Source: Chlorobiaceae bacterium (GTDB taxonomy: Bacteria > Bacteroidota > Chlorobiia > Chlorobiales > Chlorobiaceae). From it: 64,000 bases of DNA. This document shows positions 54,448-63,756 of the stretch, piece by piece (the stretch's first letter is position 1; each line of letters begins with the position of its first letter). The translations under genes and the position numbers were made by a program. The notes beneath the pieces are model-generated. The model made no database searches, was not told where the DNA came from, and saw nothing but the letters and a program-made list of their open reading frames with translations. The DNA lies in NCBI GenBank assembly GCA_012972835.1, contig JABDHK010000010.1, forward strand, positions 186,001-250,000, in the 5' to 3' direction.

Positions 54448-56280
54448 ATGATTGGCATACGACAAAAACTTGTCCTTGGATTCAGTGGTTTGCTCTTGAT
54501 TGTAGCAGCCATGGGCTTGATTACAATCAGGCAGATTGATGAACTGGGCGGAGCAATTGATGTTATTCTCAAACAGAACTATCGCAGTGTTGTTGCCTGT
54601 CAGGATATGACCGAGGCTCTTGAGCGAATCGACAGCGGTGTACTGTTCACTTTTTCAGGCCACTATGATGAAGGGATGAATAATATCCGTGAACATGAAC
54701 TGAACTTCCGCAAAGCTCTTGGTGTTGAATTTGGCAATATTACTCTACCTGGAGAAGGCCTGAAAGCCTTGCAAATCAGGAGTCAGTTCTCGCAATATAT
54801 CGGAGTTATCAAGCGTGTTACTGATCCATCTCTTTCTTTGTACGAAAGGCAACGCACTTATTTTTCTACTCTTCTTCCCCTTTTTCGCCATATAAAACAT
54901 CTGTCGGCAGAGGTTCTGGAAATGAACCAGTCCAACATGAATGAGGCGAATAACAGTGCAAGGTACATGGCTGCTTCAGCGCATAACATCATGCTTGCCG
55001 CACTATTGGCAAGCGCAGTTTTTGCCGTACTGTTCAGTTATCTGTCGCATCGATGGATACTCATGCCGATTAAAAAGCTGATTGTATCTGCTGAAGAAAT
55101 AAGAAATGGCAACCTTGACCTGGTCATCGATACCGATTCAACCGATGAAATTGGAAAGCTTTCAGAATCGTTTAATGAAATGGCGGCAACCCTCCGCAAA
55201 ATGCGCAAAAGCGATCAGGAAACCCTGATTCGAACTCGCAGGGTAACCGAGGAGGTGTTTAAGGTACTCCCTTCGCCGATAGCGGTGCTTGACCTGAATG
55301 GAAATGTTGAGGTATCCACGGAGAGTGCAGATCATTATTTCGGACTGAAGCCCGGGGTTAATGCTCATGACCTTGGCTATGAGTGGCTGACTGTTTTACT
55401 GCAGAAAGCTCTTCGACAAGGATCGGCTGCTGAATACAGTGAGTCAAACGGATTTATACAGCATTTTGCCGAGAGTCGTGAGTTTTTTTTTGAGCCAATG
55501 GCAGTGCCTGTTAGAGCAGGGATAGAGAGTGACAGGTTTGCCGGGACAGTATTGATTTTAAGGGATGTTACTCAGCTCCATGAGTTGCTGGAACTGAAAT
55601 GCAATGTTATTTCCACGGTTTCGCATCAGCTGAGAACTCCATTAACTTCACTGAGGATGTCTGTTCATCTTCTGCTCGAGGAGCGCGTTGGTCAGCTTAA
55701 TGAGAAACAGGAAGAGCTGCTTTTTGCCGCACGGGAGGAAACCGAACGTCTTGTCCATATTCTTGATGACCTGCTTGATATCAACCGGATTGAATCAGGA
55801 AAGGCCCATCTGAACTTTGCTCCTGTTTTACCTTTCCGGATGAGTATTGAGGGAATAGAGCCATTTCTTGTCGCAGCCCGTGACAAGGGTGTTTCCATTG
55901 AAAACCGAACTCCTGAATCATTGCCTGTAATTCTTGCAGACAGAGAAAGTCTCCGGCATGTCTATGCCAATCTTTTGTCGAATGCATTGCGTTTTACTTC
56001 ACCGGGGGGAACGGTAACGCTCAGTGCATCTGAAGAACAGGAGAACATCCGTTTTTCTATTGCTGATACGGGAGCCGGTATTGGATCAGAACATGTAGAA
56101 CACCTTTTTGAACAGTTTTACAGGGTTCCCGGGCAGGAGGAGAAGAGCGGAATCGGGCTCGGACTTTCCATAGTCAAAGAGATCATAGAGGCTCATGGTG
56201 GAAAAGTTGGAGCTGAAAGCGTTTCAGGAAAAGGTTCTGTTTTCTGGTTCACCATACCAAAAGGAGGAGAGGCCTCATGA
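54448..56280 (+). CDS. KinB-like membrane sensor histidine kinase
   Basis: 610 aa from ATG 54448 (MIGIRQKLVLGFSGLL); the ATG at 54430 would precede the predicted transcription start. Membrane helix 1 (about 6-26), a periplasmic helical domain, helix 2 (about 180-200), HAMP with MPIKKLIVSAEEI, a PAS-type domain (265-375), HisKA with His in STVSHQLRTPLTSLR (about 392) and HATPase with NALRFTSPG, DTGAGI and GIGLGLSIVKE. The layout is that of Pseudomonas KinB, partner of the sigma-54 activator AlgB, matching the activator at 51337. It probably phosphorylates that activator and controls kdp. Its TGA overlaps the next ATG by 4 bp (56277-56280). Confidence 0.9.
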   Translation: MIGIRQKLVLGFSGLLLIVAAMGLITIRQIDELGGAIDVILKQNYRSVVACQDMTEALERIDSGVLFTFSGHYDEGMNNIREHELNFRKALGVEFGNITLPGEGLKALQIRSQFSQYIGVIKRVTDPSLSLYERQRTYFSTLLPLFRHIKHLSAEVLEMNQSNMNEANNSARYMAASAHNIMLAALLASAVFAVLFSYLSHRWILMPIKKLIVSAEEIRNGNLDLVIDTDSTDEIGKLSESFNEMAATLRKMRKSDQETLIRTRRVTEEVFKVLPSPIAVLDLNGNVEVSTESADHYFGLKPGVNAHDLGYEWLTVLLQKALRQGSAAEYSESNGFIQHFAESREFFFEPMAVPVRAGIESDRFAGTVLILRDVTQLHELLELKCNVISTVSHQLRTPLTSLRMSVHLLLEERVGQLNEKQEELLFAAREETERLVHILDDLLDINRIESGKAHLNFAPVLPFRMSIEGIEPFLVAARDKGVSIENRTPESLPVILADRESLRHVYANLLSNALRFTSPGGTVTLSASEEQENIRFSIADTGAGIGSEHVEHLFEQFYRVPGQEEKSGIGLGLSIVKEIIEAHGGKVGAESVSGKGSVFWFTIPKGGEAS

Positions 56281-56375
56281 GCGTTTATCACTACCTGTTT
56301 GTCGGCATACTTATTTTTCTGCTTCTGGCAGGGCTTGCCGGACTGGCAGGCACAATTCTTCACTTCGGAGGTTAA
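56277..56375 (+). CDS. 32-aa membrane peptide upstream of kdpF
   Basis: MSVYHYLFVGILIFLLLAGL, then AGLAGTILHFGG, stop at 56375. One hydrophobic helix (about 6-25) with small-residue (Gly/Ala) packing motifs. It starts inside the kinase stop codon (ATGA) and ends 5 bp before kdpF, so it is coupled on both sides. It is not KdpF, which follows. I do not recognise it; by position it may be an accessory subunit of the Kdp complex or of the kinase. Confidence 0.6.
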   Translation: MSVYHYLFVGILIFLLLAGLAGLAGTILHFGG

Positions 56376-56380
56376 AAGAG

Positions 56381-56461
56381 ATGGATTTCATTGTCTTGCT
56401 CACGTTTTTCGGCTGCATGGTTTATCTGGTCTATGCCATTGTCAATCCTGAGAAATTTTAA
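56381..56461 (+). CDS. kdpF: KdpF, small subunit of the potassium ATPase
   Basis: 26 aa, MDFIVLLTFFGCMVYLVYAI and VNPEKF. A single membrane helix ending in the N-x-E-x-F signature of KdpF. Ribosome site GGAGGTTAAAAG. It stabilises the KdpFABC complex and is not required in all species. It lies 10 bp before the kdpA start; too short for usual gene finding. Confidence 0.88.
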   Translation: MDFIVLLTFFGCMVYLVYAIVNPEKF

Positions 56462-56471
56462 CTCTTACGCC

Positions 56472-58142
56472 ATGTTACTGCTATTTTTGTTAGTTCTTAT
56501 TGTTCCTGCCCTGCTGTCCTGGCCATTGGGTCTCGCTATGACCCGACTGATTGACCCAGCCGGGGAGTCTGGTTATAGTCGCTGTAGTGCACGCTTTTTC
56601 AGCAAAATAGGGGGTGAGGCTGTCATTGAGGAGCAGGAGTGGAAGCGTTATCTTTTGTCGATGATGATTTTCAACGTATTGATGTTTGCGTTTGTGGCAA
56701 TTGTTCTTGCCATGCAGCAGTGGCTGCCGCTCAATCCCGATGGAAAAGGAGCCCTTGAGGCAAGCCTTATTTTTAATACTGTGGCCTCGTTTGTAACCAA
56801 TACCAACCTCCAACATTACTCTGGTGAAGTATCCATGAGTTATTTTTCCCAGCTTTTCGGGTTGATGTGGCTCCAGTTTGTTTCAGCTGCTACTGGTGTT
56901 TCTGCTCTTGCGGCGCTTGCCAGAGCGCTTGGTGGAAAAAAAACAGTGGGTAATTATTACAGCGATCTGATGCGAACTACTTTTTTTGTTTTGCTGCCAC
57001 TTGCACTTTTTGTTGCCTTGCTTCTTGTTGCCGGAGGAGTTCCAATGACTATGGAAGGTGCTGCCGTAGCCCATACCCTTGAGCATGCAACGCAAACCAT
57101 AGCCAGGGGCCCTGTTGCTGCCATGGAGGCAATTAAACAGCTGGGCACCAACGGTGGTGGATGGTTCGGGCCAAATTCAGCCCATCCATTCGAAAACCCC
57201 TCTTTTTTTACCAATATTCTGGAGTGCATCAGTATCGTCCTGATCCCAATGGCAACCGTATGGATGTTTGGACGCATAACAGGGCGCATGCGTGATGCTG
57301 TTGTGATTTTTTCGGTCATGATGGCACTGCTCGTTTTTAAAGCCGGAGCGGCGGTTTGGTTTGAAGGGGCTCCTGCGATAGCACTCTCCAGCCTACCGGT
57401 CGATGTGGTTTCGAATCTTGAAGGCAAGGAGCTTCGCTTTGGTTCCGGTGCAGGCGCTCTCTGGGCAGCAGTAACGACAGCTACCAGCAATGGCTCGGTT
57501 AACTGCATGCACGACAGTCTTAACCCGCTCACCGGCCTTGTACCACTTGTTGGTATGTGGCTGAATGTTGTTTTTGGCGGTGTCGGAGTTGGCCTGATCA
57601 ATATGTTTGTGTTTATCATTGTCGGTGTGTTTATCTGCGGCATGATGGTTGGCCGTACCCCGGAATATTTCGGGCGAAAGGTTGAGACCCCTGAAATGAC
57701 ACTTGCACTGCTAACCCTGCTGGTTCATCCTGCTCTGATTCTCGGCAGCACAGCACTCTTTGCCGCAACTCCCTTAGGCGCTGCAACTGTGGGAAATCCC
57801 GGGGCACACGGTTTTACAGAAATTCTTTATGAGTTTTCTTCATCAGCCGCCAATAACGGCTCTGGCTTCGCCGGGCTCGGCAATAGCAGTATTCCCTGGA
57901 ACATTGCTACCGGCATTGTAATGCTGCTCGGTCGCTATATCCCGATCATTTTGCCTCTTGCCATTGCAGGTTCGCTTGCGGCCAAAAAACCGGTTCCGGT
58001 AACAGCTGGAACATTCAGAACCGATACCCTGCTTTTTGGAATCATTATTTTAGGGAGTGTTGTGTTTATCAGCGCACTTCTCTTTTTACCGGTAGCCGTC
58101 CTTGGACCAGTTGCTGATCATCTTACAGCAATCATTCATTGA
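56472..58142 (+). CDS. kdpA: Potassium-transporting ATPase A subunit
   Basis: 556 aa from ATG 56472 (MLLLFLLVLIVPALL); the frame is open 27 codons upstream within kdpF but without family likeness. About ten membrane helices; filter-type segments appear as SFVTNTNLQHYSG, TNGGGWFGPNSAHPFENP and TTATSNGSVNCMHDSLNP. It is the K+-selective channel-like subunit in the inner membrane. Length agrees with the family (about 557). Second intact gene of the kdpFABC order. Confidence 0.96.
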   Translation: MLLLFLLVLIVPALLSWPLGLAMTRLIDPAGESGYSRCSARFFSKIGGEAVIEEQEWKRYLLSMMIFNVLMFAFVAIVLAMQQWLPLNPDGKGALEASLIFNTVASFVTNTNLQHYSGEVSMSYFSQLFGLMWLQFVSAATGVSALAALARALGGKKTVGNYYSDLMRTTFFVLLPLALFVALLLVAGGVPMTMEGAAVAHTLEHATQTIARGPVAAMEAIKQLGTNGGGWFGPNSAHPFENPSFFTNILECISIVLIPMATVWMFGRITGRMRDAVVIFSVMMALLVFKAGAAVWFEGAPAIALSSLPVDVVSNLEGKELRFGSGAGALWAAVTTATSNGSVNCMHDSLNPLTGLVPLVGMWLNVVFGGVGVGLINMFVFIIVGVFICGMMVGRTPEYFGRKVETPEMTLALLTLLVHPALILGSTALFAATPLGAATVGNPGAHGFTEILYEFSSSAANNGSGFAGLGNSSIPWNIATGIVMLLGRYIPIILPLAIAGSLAAKKPVPVTAGTFRTDTLLFGIIILGSVVFISALLFLPVAVLGPVADHLTAIIH

Positions 58143-58176
58143 ACCATGAAGTTTTCAAAGAATAAATAAAGAGATC

Positions 58177-60261
58177 ATGATGAAAACGAATCCCTTGCCG
58201 AATATTTATGATCAGGCAAAATCTGAACGCCGGCAGACAAGAACATCCTCTATTTTTGAAAGAAAGCTTGTTTTCAGTGCCTTGAGCCGATCACTGGTGA
58301 TGCTTGATCCAAGGGCTATGGTAAAAAATCCTGTCATGTTTGTTACCGAAGCAGGAGCTGTACTGACAACGCTTATTGCCATTTTAAATGCAACGACAGG
58401 AGATCGCCACCAGCTCTATACGGTTGCGGTCATGATTATCCTGTGGCTTACCGTCATGTTTTCAAACTTTGCTGAAGCTCTTGCCGAAGCTCGGGGAAAG
58501 GCTCAGACAGACAGTCTCAAACGGACACGTCAGAATACAGTTGCCCGAAGGGTAAGAGATGGCAGGGAGGAGTCTGTAAGTTCTGATGAGCTTCATGAGG
58601 GTGACCGTGTTCTTGTTTTGACAGGCGAAACAATCCCTGGAGATGGAGAGGTTGTTGAAGGTGCAGCAATGGTTGATGAATCGGCCATTACTGGTGAATC
58701 GGCACCAGTGGTGAGAGAGGCAGGCGGTGACCGGTCTGGAGTAGTCGGGGGGACAAGAGTCCTTTCGGATCATATCGTTGTCCGCATTTCCGTTTCAGCC
58801 GGAAACTCTTTTCTTGATAAAATGATCGCTCTTGTTGAAGGGGCAATCCGGCAGAAAACGCCGAATGAACTTGCGCTCACCGTAACGCTTGCCGGATTGA
58901 CACTGGCATTTTTACTGGTCACCGGAACACTATGGCCAATTGGAAAATATTTTGGTATAACGCTTCGTGTACCCACTCTTGTTGCGCTGCTTGTTTGCCT
59001 TATACCAACCACTATCGGAGCCTTACTCTCTGCCATAGGGATTGCCGGGATGGACCGTGCTCTGTCGGCAAATGTGCTGGCTAAAAGTGGTAAAGCCGTA
59101 GAGCTTGCCGGGGATATTGATACACTCTTGCTTGACAAGACAGGTACCATAACCATAGGTAACCGCCAGGCAACCGATTATTTTCCCATCCCTGGTATCA
59201 GCAGGGAGCGTCTTGCAACAGTGGCAATGAAAGCTTCATTCGGCGACCAGACTCCCGAAGGGAAATCCATTATTACTCTTGCTGAAAAAACGCTTGGGAT
59301 TAAAGGCGTTGCAGATGGTGCTGGAACGGTTGTAGAGTTTTCAGCACAGTCACGAATGAGTGGAATTGATTTTCCTGATGGTCAGAGTTTGCGTAAGGGA
59401 GCACCCGATACCCTTATAAAATACTGTAAAAATCTGGGAGGCAATGTTTCCGAAAAGATGCAGGGAATGGTTGATGACGTTGCTCGTAAAGGGATGACCC
59501 CTATTGCTGTTGCTGATGGTAAGGAACTTCTTGGAGTTATTGCTCTGTCTGATATTCTCAAACCCGGTATCTCCGAACGATTTGCCCGGCTTCGAGCCAT
59601 GGGGTTGCGTGTAGTTATGGTGACAGGGGATAACCCGCTGACCGCAGGAGCTATAGCTTCTCAGGCAGGTGTCGATGATTACATCGCTGAAGCACGTCCT
59701 GAAGACAAACTGGCCTATATCCGAAAGGAACAGCAGGGTGGAAGATTGCTTGCCATGATGGGTGATGGAACCAATGATGCACCTGCGCTCGCACAGGCTG
59801 ATATCGGAGTTGCCATGAATTCCGGCACCCAGGCAGCCAAAGAGGCTGGCAATATGGTCGATCTCGACAGTGATCCGACAAAACTTATTGAGATAATCGA
59901 GATCGGCAAGCAGCTGCTTATGACTCGCGGCGCCTTGACCACCTTCTCCATTGCCAACGATGTCGCCAAGTATTTTGCAATTATTCCTGCCATGTTTGTT
60001 CTGGCAATACCAGGGCTTGCTGTGCTGAACATCATGCACCTGGCGACACCGGAGAGTGCAATTCTTTCGTCGTTGATTTTTAATGCCATTATTATTCCTC
60101 TGCTGATACCGATTGCGATAAAGGGTGTTAAATACCGTCCGATGGGAGCTGATGCCACACTTCGCAAAAACCTGATCATCTATGGTCTTGGTGGGGTAAT
60201 GGTACCATTTGTAGGAATCAAGCTTATTGACATGCTTATAGCCTTAACCGGTCTTGTATAA
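58177..60261 (+). CDS. kdpB: Potassium-transporting P-type ATPase B subunit
   Basis: 694 aa. P-type ATPase with TGES ([11 protein letters not shown]), phosphorylation site [12 protein letters not shown] (Asp about 321), nucleotide part [15 protein letters not shown] and KGAPD, hinge [20 protein letters not shown]. It hydrolyses ATP to drive uptake through KdpA at low external potassium. Start ATG 58177 with AAAGAG before; ATG 58180 is equivalent. Operon order and length are normal. A fragment of another kdpB lies inverted at 53845-54070. Confidence 0.97.
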   Translation: MMKTNPLPNIYDQAKSERRQTRTSSIFERKLVFSALSRSLVMLDPRAMVKNPVMFVTEAGAVLTTLIAILNATTGDRHQLYTVAVMIILWLTVMFSNFAEALAEARGKAQTDSLKRTRQNTVARRVRDGREESVSSDELHEGDRVLVLTGETIPGDGEVVEGAAMVDESAITGESAPVVREAGGDRSGVVGGTRVLSDHIVVRISVSAGNSFLDKMIALVEGAIRQKTPNELALTVTLAGLTLAFLLVTGTLWPIGKYFGITLRVPTLVALLVCLIPTTIGALLSAIGIAGMDRALSANVLAKSGKAVELAGDIDTLLLDKTGTITIGNRQATDYFPIPGISRERLATVAMKASFGDQTPEGKSIITLAEKTLGIKGVADGAGTVVEFSAQSRMSGIDFPDGQSLRKGAPDTLIKYCKNLGGNVSEKMQGMVDDVARKGMTPIAVADGKELLGVIALSDILKPGISERFARLRAMGLRVVMVTGDNPLTAGAIASQAGVDDYIAEARPEDKLAYIRKEQQGGRLLAMMGDGTNDAPALAQADIGVAMNSGTQAAKEAGNMVDLDSDPTKLIEIIEIGKQLLMTRGALTTFSIANDVAKYFAIIPAMFVLAIPGLAVLNIMHLATPESAILSSLIFNAIIIPLLIPIAIKGVKYRPMGADATLRKNLIIYGLGGVMVPFVGIKLIDMLIALTGLV

Positions 60262-60278
60262 ACAAATGTTTTACTGCC

Positions 60279-60866
60279 ATGAAAACAACGTTGTCATTTG
60301 GGGATCTCTCTCGTCAATTTGCGGTCTCGTTACGAATTCTTCCTGTTACTGTTGCTATCTGCAGTGGGTTGTATACCTTTATCACTCTTCTTGCCGCTCA
60401 GATTGCGCCCTATGCTTCGTCAGGCTCTCTTATCCGTTCTGAAAAAGGAGAGATTGTGGGTAGTGAGCTAATTGGTCAGCAATTTTCCAGGCATGAATAT
60501 TTCTGGTCCCGTCCATCGGCTGTCTCTTGGAACGCTGCCAGTGCAGGTGCAAGCAATCTTTCACCTGCATCATTAGCAATGCGCCAGAAAACAGAAAAAC
60601 TGCTTGTGCCTTTTGCTCTGAAGAAAGGGGAGAAAATTCCTGCTGATCTTGTTACTGCTTCAGGCAGTGGTCTTGACCCTCACATATCTTTTGCCGCGGC
60701 CAAATTTCAGGCGCCGAGAGTAGCCCGGGCAAGGGGTCTCTCTATCGATCAGGTCATGGCGGTTATTAATAACCCGGAAAGTGGAACAATAACCATCCCG
60801 TTACTGAACGAATCACTGGTCAATGTTCTGCACCTAAACAGGTCGCTTGACCGGCTGCAGAAGTAA
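60279..60866 (+). CDS. kdpC: Potassium-transporting ATPase C subunit
   Basis: 195 aa. One N-terminal membrane helix (about 20-42), then the family segments GSELIGQQFSRHEYFWSRPS, SGSGLDPHISFAAAKFQAPR, VARARGL, and NVLHLNRSLD at the end. It joins KdpA and KdpB and aids ATP binding. It lies 17 bp after kdpB. Confidence 0.95.
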   Translation: MKTTLSFGDLSRQFAVSLRILPVTVAICSGLYTFITLLAAQIAPYASSGSLIRSEKGEIVGSELIGQQFSRHEYFWSRPSAVSWNAASAGASNLSPASLAMRQKTEKLLVPFALKKGEKIPADLVTASGSGLDPHISFAAAKFQAPRVARARGLSIDQVMAVINNPESGTITIPLLNESLVNVLHLNRSLDRLQK

Positions 60867-60898
60867 TTCCGCAAAAAGAGAAGCATAAAGAGAAAACT

Positions 60899-62548
60899 AT
60901 GGAGAGCAACAGGGCCGACAGTTTTTTGCGTCTCATCCAGCAGTCGCAACAGGGCAAACTCAAGATCTATGTCGGCTACTGCGCCGGAGTGGGGAAAACC
61001 TGGCAGATGCTGCAGGAAGCAAGGCGCTTGAAGGATAATGGCATTGATGTTGTAGTCGGTCTTGTAGAGACCCATCAACGGAAGGAGACCGAAGCTCTTC
61101 TCTCTGGCCTCGAAATTATGGCGCGAAAAAGCCTGCATTACCGGGGTATTGAAATTACCGAAATGGATATCGATGCTATTCTTCAGCGTCGTCCCTCTGT
61201 TGTGCTTGTCGACGAACTTGCGCACACCAATGTTCCTGGAAGCAGAAATTCCAAGAGGTATGAAGATGTTGAAGAAATTCTTGCTGCCGGTATTCATGTC
61301 ATTTCAACCTTGAACATCCAGCATATCGAAAGTCTTTATGAAACGGTAGAACATGCAACCGGTGTAAAGGTCAAGGAAAGGGTGCCTGATCGTATTCTGG
61401 GGCTGGCCGATCAGCTTGTTAATGTTGATATTACAACCGATGATCTGCGCCAGCGCCTTTCAGAAGGGAAGGTCTATGTTCCTGGTCGTATGGAAGCTGC
61501 CTTGTCCAATTTTTTCAGGCCTGAAAACCTTGAACAGCTCCGGGAGCTGACCTTGAGGGAGCTCGCTGCAAAGCTCGATGCAAAACGTCGTAATCAACTC
61601 CCTGATGAATCTGCGTCAAATCCTGATCAGCTGATGGTTTGCCTCAGCTCAAAAACGCAGAACTGTGAAATGATTCTGCGTTATGCATCGCGTATAGCAG
61701 GACGACTCAATAGAAACTGGTATGCGGTCTATGTGCAAACGCTTTCTGACAGTCCAACCAATATTGATGCGAGGGTACAGCGTTTACTTGCCAATACACT
61801 TGCTTTGGCACAGCAGCTTGGCGCAACCGTTTTTACCTATAAAGGCGATGATGTGGTTAAAACCATTCTGCAATTTGCCAGGGAGTATGGCGTCGGCCAC
61901 ATCATCATCGGAAACTCAGGACGAAAACTTCCTTGGTGGCAGCGAATCCAGGGTCGCCAGACCATTGTTGAACGATTGATCAGCGAATGCAGGGAGATCA
62001 CTGTTATTGTGCTTGATACAAGGGAAGAGGGGAGTGCCGAGAAGCAAAAACTCTTTGCGCCAAATATCTTCGGCATCAAGCAGCAAAATGCCTGGAAAGA
62101 ACCGGTCAGGAATGCAAGGGTTGTGTTGTGGGAGAGTGTTATTGAAAAAGAAGAGGCATTTCGCCAGCTTCTGCACGAATGCTGCATCGCTGACCCGGAT
62201 ATTGATGAAGCAAGCGCATTAACTGCTCTGTTTGAAAGGGAAAAACAGGGAGGAACTTTTATCGGGCAGGAGATAGCAATGCCCCATGCAAGAGTTGAAA
62301 ATCTGAGTAAGCCAGTTATTGTTATCGGAGTCAACAAAATCGGTATTTATGACAAGGAATCAAGCAATACCGCCCGCATCATGTTCCTGATGCTCTCTCC
62401 TCTTTCCGATCCAAACAGTCATATCAGAATGCTCGGACTTATCAGTAAAATGGTTTCTGAAACTCAGTGGCGCAGCATGATGCTTCGTGCTGCAAACAAA
62501 AAAGAGATTACCGCTCTTGTCAGAGAGAAGGTAAAACAGTTAAAGTGA
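60899..62548 (+). CDS. KdpD sensor domain - USP - PTS EIIA-type fusion, no kinase
   Basis: 549 aa. Residues 15-230 are the KdpD N-terminal domain (Walker A GYCAGVGKTWQML; VLVDELAHTNVPGSRNSKR; STLNIQHIESL). A universal-stress-type domain follows (245-375, HIIIGNSGRKLPWW). The last 150 residues form a PTS EIIA type-2/PtsN-like domain with the phosphorylatable His463 in GQEIAMPHARVE. The four membrane helices and the histidine kinase of normal KdpD are absent, and no kinase follows. It is the last gene of the kdp operon. In E. coli, EIIA-Ntr binds KdpD; here the two are one protein. It probably modulates Kdp or the separate kinase in response to c-di-AMP/ATP and PTS state; that is inference. Confidence 0.9.
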   Translation: MESNRADSFLRLIQQSQQGKLKIYVGYCAGVGKTWQMLQEARRLKDNGIDVVVGLVETHQRKETEALLSGLEIMARKSLHYRGIEITEMDIDAILQRRPSVVLVDELAHTNVPGSRNSKRYEDVEEILAAGIHVISTLNIQHIESLYETVEHATGVKVKERVPDRILGLADQLVNVDITTDDLRQRLSEGKVYVPGRMEAALSNFFRPENLEQLRELTLRELAAKLDAKRRNQLPDESASNPDQLMVCLSSKTQNCEMILRYASRIAGRLNRNWYAVYVQTLSDSPTNIDARVQRLLANTLALAQQLGATVFTYKGDDVVKTILQFAREYGVGHIIIGNSGRKLPWWQRIQGRQTIVERLISECREITVIVLDTREEGSAEKQKLFAPNIFGIKQQNAWKEPVRNARVVLWESVIEKEEAFRQLLHECCIADPDIDEASALTALFEREKQGGTFIGQEIAMPHARVENLSKPVIVIGVNKIGIYDKESSNTARIMFLMLSPLSDPNSHIRMLGLISKMVSETQWRSMMLRAANKKEITALVREKVKQLK

Positions 62549-62584
62549 TGGTAATGGTGTTGATTTGGCTCTTGCTCTTCAGCC

Positions 62585-62941
62585 TTACTTGAGATCTCTC
62601 TGTGCACTAAGAAAAAAAGGGCTTTCATGGTCTAAGAAGAGGCTGTTATTGGTATGCTCTTTATCACTCAGTGAGATCTGAGAACCAAGAGTGTAGGCCT
62701 CGCCAGTTGACGTCGTTGTTTTATGACTATGATCCCGAATCAAAATGAAATAGACCAATAACCCGGCAGCCGCAACTCCTCCAATGATTAATCCAGTGTT
62801 TGTTGAGCTTTGATTTCCAGTCGAATGTTGTTGTTCTGTATCTATTGAATCAGCACTCAATTTTAACGGACTGAGAGTTAATCCTATTGCCATTGCAAGA
62901 ACGATTGCAACACTTTTTGTAAATAATCTCCAATTGCCCAT
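62585..62941 (-). CDS. Small membrane protein with signal-like N-terminus (118 aa)
   Basis: Signal-type segment (SVAIVLAMAIGLTLSPLKLS), a Ser/Thr/Gln-rich stretch, a second hydrophobic helix (TGLIIGGVAAAGLLVYFILI, about 49-68), then a polar C-terminal part. No family known to me. It follows the outer-membrane gene by 23 bp on the same strand, so it is probably co-transcribed with it. Confidence 0.7.
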   Translation of the reverse strand: MGNWRLFTKSVAIVLAMAIGLTLSPLKLSADSIDTEQQHSTGNQSSTNTGLIIGGVAAAGLLVYFILIRDHSHKTTTSTGEAYTLGSQISLSDKEHTNNSLFLDHESPFFLSAQRDLK

Positions 62942-62964
62942 TGCTTTATCTCGTTTAATAATGA

Positions 62965-63756
62965 TTAAAATCTCGCCGTAAGGCCAGCAAGAATAGTTTT
63001 ATCGGTCTCGGCATGGTTCAAGCCAGCTTTTATACCAATATCAAGATCGAAGTCATTCGCTACACTGTAAATTAGGCCACCAAGCAGAAAAGCTTGGCAG
63101 GGGTCTGGTGCTTTCTCAGTATTGCTGGTTATGCAGAAGTCAGCAACAGCACGGAGCTTTTCAGTCATATGAACCTCTGCCGCAAGTGAAGTATGCCAGA
63201 TATTTTCTTTGAAGGTTGCTTTATCCTGTTCCAGTCCGTATGAATTATGGAAGAATCCGGCATTAAAGTGCAGAGCCCTATTCTCCCACTCCTTGGTAGC
63301 AATCAGTACCACTCCTTCAGACAACCTGCCATTGCCTAACCCTTTTTGTTCATCACCAGTCGGAATGGTTACTATCGGCTTAAGAGCAAGGCTCAGCTCA
63401 TGAGGTTTACATTCAAAAAACTTCCATTTGAGTTCAATTGATGTATCACTGATCCCTTTGTCATTGGCAATAATGTTTGCACCGTCATAGAGAGAGCTCC
63501 ACTGCCAGGGAAAATCAACCACAAGATCGATGTCATCGGTAATGCCATAGGTCAGAGTTGCAGCAACTGAACCTCCAGCTTCCTTTGTGTAAATGGGGTC
63601 TGCAAGTTCATGATCTGTTGAATGTTCCCCATTCAACTCCAACTGAAATTTCCCCCTACCCTGAGTCCCAGTATCATCAGTCATCAAGGGGTGAGCCGCA
63701 AAAGCAGGAACTGACCACAAAATGGCCAGAATTATTACAGGTAGTTTTTTAATCAT
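62965..63756 (-). CDS. Outer-membrane transporter-like protein (MetA-pathway phenol degradation family)
   Basis: 263 aa. Signal peptide (LPVIILAILWSVPAFAA), then a beta-barrel with SVAATLTYGITDDIDLVVDF, the IPTGDEQKGLG turn typical of the PF13557-like family, HFNAGFFHNSY, and the final strand DKTILAGLTARF ending in Phe, the outer-membrane insertion signal. Substrate unknown; the family name does not imply phenol metabolism. A decayed second copy lies at 46645-46945. Confidence 0.82.
   Translation of the reverse strand: MIKKLPVIILAILWSVPAFAAHPLMTDDTGTQGRGKFQLELNGEHSTDHELADPIYTKEAGGSVAATLTYGITDDIDLVVDFPWQWSSLYDGANIIANDKGISDTSIELKWKFFECKPHELSLALKPIVTIPTGDEQKGLGNGRLSEGVVLIATKEWENRALHFNAGFFHNSYGLEQDKATFKENIWHTSLAAEVHMTEKLRAVADFCITSNTEKAPDPCQAFLLGGLIYSVANDFDLDIGIKAGLNHAETDKTILAGLTARF

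Larger units (their letters stand above)
54311..54460 (+). repeat. Promoter-block duplication, copy 2
   Basis: Partner of 52811-52959; carries the same palindrome and -24/-12 element and here leads into the intact kinase gene. The stretch 53748-54447 between the PII-like gene and the kinase otherwise holds only the kdpB and activator fragments. Confidence 0.88.

Noticed and set aside
56957-57643. 228-codon minus-strand ORF
   Set aside because: Shadow of kdpA; Thr/Pro-rich reading typical of antisense membrane-protein genes.
59350-60039. 229-codon minus-strand ORF
   Set aside because: Shadow of kdpB.
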